DNA from: an uncultured Collinsella sp.
GTDB taxonomy: Bacteria > Actinomycetota > Coriobacteriia > Coriobacteriales > Coriobacteriaceae
DNA: 6,232 bases
Assembly (NCBI GenBank): GCA_958403395.1
Contig: CATXXF010000070.1
Location: 1 to 6,232, forward strand
Direction of reading: 5' to 3'
This document shows, in pieces, positions 1 to 4,535 of the stretch. The notes beneath the pieces are model-generated. The model saw only the letters and a program-made list of their open reading frames with translations. It ran no database searches and had not been told where the DNA came from. The translations under genes were made by a program, and so were the position numbers. Each line of letters opens with the position of its first letter. Position 1 is the first letter of the stretch.

Positions 1-492
1 AACCCCGAGACTACGACGGGCGGCCGCGCCCTTAAGTTCTTCTCTTCGGTGCGTATCGACATTCGCCGTATCGACAGCATTAAGCTTAAGGACGAGGTTA
101 TCGGTAACCGCGTGCGCGCCAAGGTCGTTAAGAACAAGGTGGCAGCTCCGTTCCGTTCTGCTGAGTTCGACATCATGTACGGTACGGGCATCTCTAAGGA
201 GGGCTCAATTCTGGACATGGCTGTCGAGTGTGGCATCTGCAAGAAGATGGGCTCCTGGTTTGCCTATGGCGAGGACAAGCTCGGCAACGGTCGAGAGGCC
301 GCCAAGGCTTTCCTGCGCGAACACCCCGATTGCGCCGACGAGATTGAGCATAAGGTCCGCCTTGCCTGCGGACTTGAGTTTGATGACGATGCTCCGTCCG
401 AGGTCGAGCTGACCGATCAGCCTGCGCCTGAGGAGTTTGACGAGCTTTACGCCATCGATGGTTCCGCCATGCTCGATGATGACGACGAGTAG
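1..492 (+). CDS. recA: RecA recombinase, C-terminal part (5' end outside window)
   Basis: RecA forms an ATP-dependent filament on single-stranded DNA, carries out strand exchange and triggers LexA autocleavage. The reading frame is open from base 1 and the visible 163 residues start at NPETTTGG, the end of DNA-binding loop L2 (about residue 205 of E. coli RecA). Next come the core segment ALKFFSSVRIDIRRID and the family-typical VKVVKNK-like stretch (KVVKNKVAAPF). The C-terminal domain follows (EFDIMYGTGISKEG, then GSWFAYGEDKLGNGREAAKAFL), and the protein ends in a very acidic tail (DDDDE). Walker A and B and the N-terminal helix lie upstream of the window. The acidic tail is a known autoregulatory element in RecA and is somewhat longer here than in E. 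coli. recX follows after 11 bases, the usual partner arrangement. No sign of damage is visible. The identification is very secure. Confidence 0.97.
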   Translation, partial: NPETTTGGRALKFFSSVRIDIRRIDSIKLKDEVIGNRVRAKVVKNKVAAPFRSAEFDIMYGTGISKEGSILDMAVECGICKKMGSWFAYGEDKLGNGREAAKAFLREHPDCADEIEHKVRLACGLEFDDDAPSEVELTDQPAPEEFDELYAIDGSAMLDDDDE

Positions 493-503
493 CGGTTACG
501 CTC

Positions 504-1196
504 ATGTCGTATACGGTGACCGAGGCCACGGTCGTCTTTCCCGATAAGAAGGCGGCCTCCTCGTTCTCGAGCGGGTATGCGTCCAAAAAGCCTTGCGCAC
601 ATATCGATTGTGAGCTTGAGGGCGGTTTTGAGCGGTCCATTTGGATTCCCGTGCGGGTCGCGCGGCTGTATGTCAAAAACCGCCCCGATCTTCCCTGTGA
701 TTGGGACAATTTTTGTGAGGCGGTGCAGCTCATCGAGCGTAAATGTGCACTTACCATGGTGACCGAGATGCTATCGCGCCGCGACCATGCGACGGGTGAG
801 GTCCGTGACAAGCTGGCTCGCTACGGCTTTCACCAGTCTGCGATCCATTTCGCCATCGAGCGCGCCACCGAGTATCGCTTTTTAGACGAGAACCGCTTTT
901 GCTCGTACTTTATCGAGGAGCGCAAGCGGCGCGGTTGGGGACAGCGCAAAATCGAGACCGAGCTCAAGCGCCGTCATGTCGTGCTCGATGACATTCCCGG
1001 TTATCCCGAGGATTATTTTGCCGTCGAAGACGATTTGGCGCGTGCGTCAGCCCTGCTCGCCAAGCGGCGTGTTCCAGAGACGCGCGGATTCGAAAAACTG
1101 GTTCGGTTTTTGATGGGCAAGGGCTTCTCGTATCACATCGCCGCCGATGCCGTTAAGGCACGTCTCGATGCCGAACGCGAGGAATGTGCGGTTTAG
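504..1196 (+). CDS. recX: RecX, regulator of RecA filaments
   Basis: RecX binds in the groove of RecA filaments and modulates, usually inhibits, recombinase activity. The 230-residue product carries the family's tandem three-helix repeats. The first is around residues 88-125 (LSRRDHATGEVRDKLARYGF at 90-109). The second is around 126-165 (YRFLDENRFCSYFIEERKRR, then GWGQRKIETELKRR). The third is around 190-222 (RGFEKLVRFLMGKGFSYHIA). About 80 residues precede the first repeat. They are unlike E. coli RecX (166 aa) but comparable with longer Firmicutes-type RecX, and contain a likely small beta domain (for example RSIWIPVRVARLYV). The ATG lies 11 bases after the recA stop with no good Shine-Dalgarno (only GAG/GCGG-like bases), so translation is probably coupled to recA. 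A possible terminator follows at 1210-1260. Assignment rests on the repeats plus the recA neighbour. Confidence 0.93.
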   Translation: MSYTVTEATVVFPDKKAASSFSSGYASKKPCAHIDCELEGGFERSIWIPVRVARLYVKNRPDLPCDWDNFCEAVQLIERKCALTMVTEMLSRRDHATGEVRDKLARYGFHQSAIHFAIERATEYRFLDENRFCSYFIEERKRRGWGQRKIETELKRRHVVLDDIPGYPEDYFAVEDDLARASALLAKRRVPETRGFEKLVRFLMGKGFSYHIAADAVKARLDAEREECAV

Positions 1197-1209
1197 GCGT
1201 ATGCGTTTT

Positions 1210-1260
1210 GTGGCCCTGCCGTTCACCGCGTTTTAGCCGCCGTGCCGGGGCCATTAATTT
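1210..1260 (+). terminator. Possible recA-recX terminator
   Basis: Starting 14 bases after the recX stop, TGGCCCTG (1211-1218) can pair with CGGGGCCA (1246-1253). This gives an 8-bp GC-rich stem with one G-T wobble, followed by TTAATTT. The loop is long (27 bases), which weakens the case for a classical intrinsic terminator. It sits where recA-recX transcription should end and just before the -35 of the next promoter. Seen in sequence; the function is inferred. Confidence 0.4.
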
Positions 1261-1287
1261 GACAGTTGTTGTGGTTCAACGTACGAT
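1259..1287 (+). promoter_or_regulatory. Sigma70-type promoter for rny
   Basis: A perfect -35 hexamer TTGACA (1259-1264) is followed after exactly 17 bases by TACGAT (1282-1287), which matches TATAAT at four of six positions. Transcription should start near 1293-1296, leaving about 160 bases of untranslated leader before rny. This is the clearest promoter-like signal in the window and lies in an AT-richer gap in otherwise GC-rich DNA. Confidence 0.6.
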
Positions 1288-1298
1288 AAACACTGTCA
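1260..1298. promoter_or_regulatory. Inverted repeat framing the rny promoter (possible operator)
   Basis: TGACAGT (1260-1266) and its exact complement ACTGTCA (1292-1298) flank the promoter. One arm overlaps the -35 and the other covers the expected start site. The arm centres are 32 bp apart, close to three helical turns, so both arms face the same side of the DNA. A smaller inverted repeat, GTTG(1268-1271)/CAAC(1277-1280), sits in the spacer. This could be a binding site for a dimeric repressor. No regulator can be named from the sequence. Confidence 0.35.
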
Positions 1299-1316
1299 TT
1301 TGCTTTGTGATATGTG

Positions 1317-1338
1317 CTCATCTGTGATGAGTTTGTTT
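1317..1338 (+). promoter_or_regulatory. Small leader hairpin upstream of rny
   Basis: CTCATC (1317-1322) and GATGAG (1326-1331) form a perfect 6-bp stem with a 3-base loop, followed by TTTGTTT. It lies in the transcribed leader about 25 bases after the predicted start site. It is short and of moderate stability. It could be a weak pause or termination element, or simply local structure. Confidence 0.3.
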
Positions 1339-1392
1339 ATATGTTTATCTGTATCCGACCCGCATAAGCTGCGCCCATATTACTCAAATGTC

Positions 1393-1426
1393 GCGAGCCG
1401 TTCGTAAGGACGGTTCGCTTTGTTGT
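1393..1426 (+). terminator. Strong GNRA-loop hairpin with U-rich tail in the rny leader (attenuator-like)
   Basis: Bases 1393-1403 (GCGAGCCGTTC) pair with 1408-1418 (GGACGGTTCGC). This gives an uninterrupted 11-bp stem with two G-T wobbles, capped by a GTAA tetraloop (1404-1407) and followed by TTTGTTGT. It has the form of an intrinsic terminator but lies between the only good promoter (1259-1287) and the rny ribosome binding site (1444-1448), with no room for another promoter after it. It could therefore attenuate rny, end a small RNA of about 130 bases, or act as a stabilising or self-cleavage structure in the rny leader. Confidence 0.55.
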
Positions 1427-1443
1427 GTAACGAATCCATAAAA

Positions 1444-1448
1444 AGGAG
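1444..1448 (+). promoter_or_regulatory. Ribosome binding site of rny
   Basis: AGGAG, within AAAAAGGAG, ends 5 bases before the ATG at 1454. It decides the start. An in-frame GTG at 1448 overlaps this motif and so cannot be the start. Confidence 0.85.
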
Positions 1449-1453
1449 TGAGC

Positions 1454-3004
1454 ATGCCTATCATCGCAGCGCTCGTTGGCATCGTTTTGGGTGCCATCGC
1501 CGCAATTGCCTACATGCGCACCGCCAAGCAGGGTAGTCTTCACGAGGCCGACGAAAAGATCCAGTCGGCACACGCACAGGCTGAGTCCCTGATCGGTGAT
1601 GCTAAGCGTCAGGCCGAGACCCTCAAAAAAGAGGCTCTGCTCGAGGCTAAAGAGGAGATCATCAAGAACAAGCAGGCCGCCGAGGCCGAGGACAAGCAGC
1701 GTAAGAGCGAGATTCGTACGCTCGAGAACCGTGTGATGCAGCGCGAGGAGTCCCTTGATCGCCGAAACGACGCTCTCGACAAGCGTGAGCACCAGCTGTC
1801 CAGCCAGGCCGGTCAGGTCGAGAAGCGCTCCCGCGAGCTCGAGGAGCTCTGCGCCAAGCAGACCTCCGAGCTCGAGCGTATCGCCGACCTGACCCGCGAG
1901 GACGCCCACAAGGAGCTCCTCGATAAGGTTCGCGGCGAGGTCACCCACGAGGCTGCCACGATCATTCGCGAGTCCGAGCAGCAGGTTCGCGCCGAGTGCC
2001 ACAAGACCGCCCAGGAGATTCTGTCCCTGGCGATTCAGCGCTGCGCTGCCGACCACACAGCCGAGGTCACCGTTACCTCCGTGCACATTCCCTCTGATGA
2101 CCTCAAGGGCCGTATTATCGGTCGCGAGGGTCGCAACATCCGGACCTTCGAGCAGGTTTCCGGCGTCAACCTCGTGATCGACGACACGCCCGAGACCGTC
2201 GTTCTTTCGAGCTTCGACCCGGTCCGTCGTGAGACCGCCCGTGTTGCCCTCGAGAACCTCATCGCCGACGGCCGCATTCACCCCGCCCGCATCGAGGAGA
2301 TGTATCACAAGGCTGCCGACCTGGTTCAGCAGCGCGTGCGCGAGGCTGGCGAGCAGGCTGCCTTCGATACCGGCATCCACGACCTGCATCCCGAGATCGT
2401 CAAGACCCTTGGTGCCCTGCGCTACCGTACCTCGTTTGGCCAGAACGTGCTTCAGCACTCCCTCGAGGTCTCTGATCTGTGCGGCGTGATGGCTTCCGAG
2501 CTTGGCCTGGACGTTGTGACCGCCAAGCGCGCCGGCCTGCTTCATGACCTGGGCAAGGCAATCGACCACGACGTCGAGGGCCCGCATGCCGTCATCGGCG
2601 CCGAGCTTGCCCGCCGTTATGGCGAGAAGCCCGTTATCGTCCACGCTATCGAGGCTCACCATGCCGATGTCGATCCCAACACGGTGCTCGATGTCCTGGT
2701 ACAGGCCGCCGATGCTGTCTCTGCCTCTCGCCCCGGTGCCCGTCGCGAGTCTGCCGAGAACTACATCAAGCGTCTTGAGAAGCTCGAGGAGATCGCCAAC
2801 TCCCATGACGGCGTCGAGCGTACCTATGCCATGCAGGCCGGTCGTGAGGTCCACGTCATGGTTCAGCCGGACAAGATCTCCGATGTCCAGTCCACGGTCC
2901 TGGCTCACGATATCGCCCATCAGATCGAGGAAGAGATGGAGTATCCCGGTCAGGTGCGCGTCGTCGTGATTCGCGAGAGCCGCGCTGTCGATATCGCTAA
3001 ATAA
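1454..3004 (+). CDS. rny: Ribonuclease Y, membrane-anchored mRNA endonuclease
   Basis: RNase Y is an endoribonuclease that starts mRNA turnover at the inner face of the membrane and is the core of the Firmicutes-type degradosome. The 516-residue product has the family length and full domain order. It begins with one N-terminal membrane helix (about residues 2-21, PIIAALVGIVLGAIAAIAY). A long charged coiled coil follows (about 25-190, rich in E, K, R, Q and A). The KH RNA-binding domain carries GRIIGREGRNIR at 219-230. The HD domain carries H335 (in QHSLEV), H364-D365 (in LLHDLGKAIDHD), H402-H403 and D420 (in AADAVSASRPGAR), the metal-binding catalytic set. The C-terminus VVVIRESRAVDIAK matches the family end. 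The start is fixed by AGGAG at 1444-1448. The gene is probably driven by the promoter at 1259-1287 through a structured leader. The next gene starts one base after the stop. Many other Actinobacteria rely on RNase E/G, so this fits a Coriobacteriia-like lineage. Confidence 0.98.
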   Translation: MPIIAALVGIVLGAIAAIAYMRTAKQGSLHEADEKIQSAHAQAESLIGDAKRQAETLKKEALLEAKEEIIKNKQAAEAEDKQRKSEIRTLENRVMQREESLDRRNDALDKREHQLSSQAGQVEKRSRELEELCAKQTSELERIADLTREDAHKELLDKVRGEVTHEAATIIRESEQQVRAECHKTAQEILSLAIQRCAADHTAEVTVTSVHIPSDDLKGRIIGREGRNIRTFEQVSGVNLVIDDTPETVVLSSFDPVRRETARVALENLIADGRIHPARIEEMYHKAADLVQQRVREAGEQAAFDTGIHDLHPEIVKTLGALRYRTSFGQNVLQHSLEVSDLCGVMASELGLDVVTAKRAGLLHDLGKAIDHDVEGPHAVIGAELARRYGEKPVIVHAIEAHHADVDPNTVLDVLVQAADAVSASRPGARRESAENYIKRLEKLEEIANSHDGVERTYAMQAGREVHVMVQPDKISDVQSTVLAHDIAHQIEEEMEYPGQVRVVVIRESRAVDIAK

Positions 3005-3005
3005 C

Positions 3006-4091
3006 ATGAGCGACGCGAACGAGCTCATCTCATTTATCGCGTCGATGTCGGGGGAGGGCAACCTTCGCGTCGAGGAGAACCTTGGCGAGGGGTATGTCCG
3101 CCTCCGCGTTTCGGAGGCCGAGCGGCGCCAGGCAAAGCACGACATTCAGCATGTCGAGGATATCGTCATCGAAATGCTCCGTAATGCTCGCGATGCTGGC
3201 GCCGATAAGGTCTATCTCGCCACGACCAAGGAAGATGGCGTCCGCACGCTTGTCTTTCTGGATAACGGTTCGGGCGTTCCGCAGGATATGCAAGAGCGAA
3301 TCTTCGATGCCCGCGTTACCTCCAAGCTCGAGAGCATGAAGATTGACCGTTGGGGCGTTCACGGTCGTGGCATGGCATTGTTTTCGATCAAGCAGAACAC
3401 CGACGAGGCCCGTGTGGTCACCTCCGGCGTCGATCTTGGTTCAGCCTTTAAGGTGAGCGTTGCAGCCGACCGCCTCAGTGAGCGTGCCGATCAGTCCAGC
3501 TGGCCTCAGGCCGTCAAGGATGAGGACGGACGTTATGTCTGTGCTCGCGGCCCGCATAATATTATTCGCGCTGCTTGTGAGTTTGCGCTCGAGGAGTTGC
3601 GTGGTTGCGATGTCTATCTTGGTTCTCCGTCTGAGATTGCCGCGACCCTTTATGCTCAGGCGTCAAGTCGGCTCGATACGTCGCGTCTCCTGTTCATTGA
3701 TGACGAGAGTGAGCTTCCGGTTGTCGATCGTTTAGGCCTTGCCTCTGATGCCGAGGACTTTATCCGTATCTGCTCGGGTTTGGGTCTTGAGATGTCCGAG
3801 CGCACGGCACATCGCATTTTGGCAGGGCAGATTAAGCCCGTTCGCGGTGTGACCGCGCGTCTGCTGCGCGAGCGTGATTCTTCCTCGCATGCGCCGGCTC
3901 CTGTCGATCTCGCGAAGGATCGTCGCGGGCTACGTATTGCCAAGGATGACATGGCACAGTTTTCGCGTGCTGTGGAGCGTGACTTTAATGACCTTGCCGC
4001 CCGGTACTATCTCAACCTTTGCGGCGACCCAAAGATTCGCGTTTCGCGTGATCGAATCACCGTGACCTTCGATCTTGCCAAAGAGGAATAG
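3006..4091 (+). CDS. GHKL-fold ATP-binding protein of unknown function
   Basis: I do not recognise a named gene. The 361-residue product has a clear N-terminal GHKL (gyrase B/Hsp90/histidine kinase/MutL) nucleotide-binding fold. The N box is HVEDIVIEMLRNARDAGADK (49-68, with E56, N60 and D63-A64). The G1 box is FLDNGSGVP (84-92) and the G2 box is WGVHGRGMAL (116-125). Residues after about 160 match nothing I know. They are mostly helical and charged, with a possible helix-turn-helix-like stretch around 251-280 (SERTAHRILAGQ) and a final beta strand (RITVTFDL). There is no membrane segment, histidine kinase dimerisation domain or MutL C-terminal domain. The start lies one base after the rny stop with no Shine-Dalgarno, so translation is probably coupled to rny. 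It occupies the slot that ymdB holds in Bacillus. A role in RNA turnover or with SpoVS is a context guess only. ATP binding is well supported; hydrolysis is likely but unproven. Confidence 0.9.
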   Translation: MSDANELISFIASMSGEGNLRVEENLGEGYVRLRVSEAERRQAKHDIQHVEDIVIEMLRNARDAGADKVYLATTKEDGVRTLVFLDNGSGVPQDMQERIFDARVTSKLESMKIDRWGVHGRGMALFSIKQNTDEARVVTSGVDLGSAFKVSVAADRLSERADQSSWPQAVKDEDGRYVCARGPHNIIRAACEFALEELRGCDVYLGSPSEIAATLYAQASSRLDTSRLLFIDDESELPVVDRLGLASDAEDFIRICSGLGLEMSERTAHRILAGQIKPVRGVTARLLRERDSSSHAPAPVDLAKDRRGLRIAKDDMAQFSRAVERDFNDLAARYYLNLCGDPKIRVSRDRITVTFDLAKEE

Positions 4092-4095
4092 TGCC

Positions 4096-4124
4096 TTTAC
4101 CGAGTCCACTCGGTACGATACAGT
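4096..4124 (+). promoter_or_regulatory. Weak candidate promoter for spoVS
   Basis: TTTACC (4096-4101) and TACAGT (4119-4124) are 17 bases apart and each match the sigma70 consensus at four of six positions. The surrounding gap is AT-rich compared with the genes. The neighbouring octamer GTACGATA (4113-4120) also occurs at the -10 of the rny promoter (1281-1288), so the true -10 could instead be TACGAT at 4114. spoVS may alternatively be read through from rny. Confidence 0.25.
4098..4115 (+). promoter_or_regulatory. Hairpin between the ATPase gene and spoVS
   Basis: TACCGAG (4098-4104) and CTCGGTA (4109-4115) form a perfect 7-bp stem with a TCCA loop, 6 bases after the ATPase stop. No U-run follows, so it is not a standard intrinsic terminator. 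It could be an mRNA end-stabiliser or processing structure, or a protein-binding dyad. Confidence 0.4.
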
Positions 4125-4132
4125 TATTGCAG

Positions 4133-4149
4133 TTAAAACGTACTTTTAA
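4133..4149. repeat. AT-rich inverted repeat just upstream of spoVS (possible operator)
   Basis: TTAAAA (4133-4138) and TTTTAA (4144-4149) are perfect complements around CGTAC, ending 4 bases before the spoVS ribosome binding site. Nearby, CAGTTA occurs twice (4121-4126 and 4130-4135) with a 9-base period. In GC-rich DNA such a dyad suggests a regulator site, but no factor can be named. Confidence 0.3.
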
Positions 4150-4153
4150 ACGC

Positions 4154-4158
4154 AGGAG
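4154..4158 (+). promoter_or_regulatory. Ribosome binding site of spoVS
   Basis: AGGAG lies 7 bases before the ATG at 4166. It selects that start over the upstream in-frame GTG at 4091, which overlaps the ATPase stop and would add 25 residues absent from the family. Confidence 0.8.
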
Positions 4159-4165
4159 TTTCTTC

Positions 4166-4483
4166 ATGGATTGCCTGAAGGTATCAAGCAAATCATCGCC
4201 CGCGTCCGTTGCCGGCGCCATCGCCGGCATGGTCAAGGATGGTGTGCCCGTCAACATTCAGTGTGTCGGCGCCGGTGCGGTCAACCAGGCCATAAAGGCC
4301 GTGGCTATTGCGCGCGGTTTTTTGATTCCAACCGGGTTTGATATTTCCTGCGCGCCCGTGTTCTCCGACATCCTCATTAACGGGGAGTCGCGCACGGCCA
4401 TCCGTCTTTCTATTTACGTTCACCAGATCAATCGAGCTGCTATGGATAACGTCGTCATGGATGATGTTAAGCCTGTGGCATAG
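4166..4483 (+). CDS. spoVS: Stage V sporulation protein S homologue
   Basis: SpoVS is a small Alba-like-fold protein that affects septation and spore-coat assembly in Bacillus. Homologues also occur in many bacteria that do not sporulate, where the role is unclear and nucleic-acid binding is suspected. The 105-residue product aligns with the whole family over residues 1-83: LKVSSKSSPASVAGAIAG at 4-21, then VGAGAVNQAIKAVAIARGF at 34-52, then SDILINGESRTAIRL at 67-81. The usual length is about 86 residues. Here a tail of about 20 residues (after RTAIRLSIY) ends in an acidic, valine-rich stretch (MDNVVMDDVKPVA). The start at 4166 is fixed by AGGAG at 4154-4158 and by family length. The gene follows the GHKL ATPase gene by 74 bases with two dyads in the gap. 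The rny-X-spoVS order matches Firmicutes. The organism suggested by this window is probably not a spore former, so a non-sporulation role is inferred. Confidence 0.95.
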   Translation: MDCLKVSSKSSPASVAGAIAGMVKDGVPVNIQCVGAGAVNQAIKAVAIARGFLIPTGFDISCAPVFSDILINGESRTAIRLSIYVHQINRAAMDNVVMDDVKPVA

Positions 4484-4503
4484 CTTCTGCTTGTCTCGAT
4501 TCG

Positions 4504-4511
4504 CCCCCCCC
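4504..4511 (+). repeat. Run of eight C bases upstream of miaB
   Basis: Eight consecutive C bases lie in the 52-base gap between spoVS and miaB, in a pyrimidine-rich stretch (TTCGCCCCCCCCTCTCC). No promoter or terminator is evident in this gap. The run could be slippage-prone but lies outside coding sequence. Confidence 0.7.
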
Positions 4512-4535
4512 TCTCCATCGTTAGGACTTATGCAC

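Noticed and set aside
194..811. A 205-residue minus-strand open frame across the recA-recX junction
   Set aside because: Arg/Ser-rich composition typical of antisense frames in GC-rich DNA; it overlaps two clear genes.
1201..1236. An 11-codon ORF (MRFVALPFTAF) just after recX
   Set aside because: No ribosome binding site, and it overlaps the terminator candidate. Length is fully consistent with chance.
1448..1453. A GTG start for rny at 1448
   Set aside because: The GTG shares a base with the AGGAG motif that serves the ATG at 1454.
1337..3145. A 602-residue open frame on the minus strand covering all of rny
   Set aside because: It is the mirror of the biased rny codons (GAG/CTC, GCC/GGC), gives low-complexity L/G/V/D-rich protein with no family motif, and runs past both ends of a well-supported gene.
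4084..4106. A SigH-like promoter for spoVS (AGGAATA at 4085-4091), as in Bacillus
   Set aside because: The -35-like bases are the end of the ATPase gene and there is no GAAT-type -10 at the right distance, only GAGT.
4338..4535. An N-terminal extension of miaB by 66 codons
   Set aside because: It overlaps spoVS in another frame, has no ribosome binding site and does not resemble the MiaB N-terminus. AGGA at 4523-4526 supports the start at 4536.
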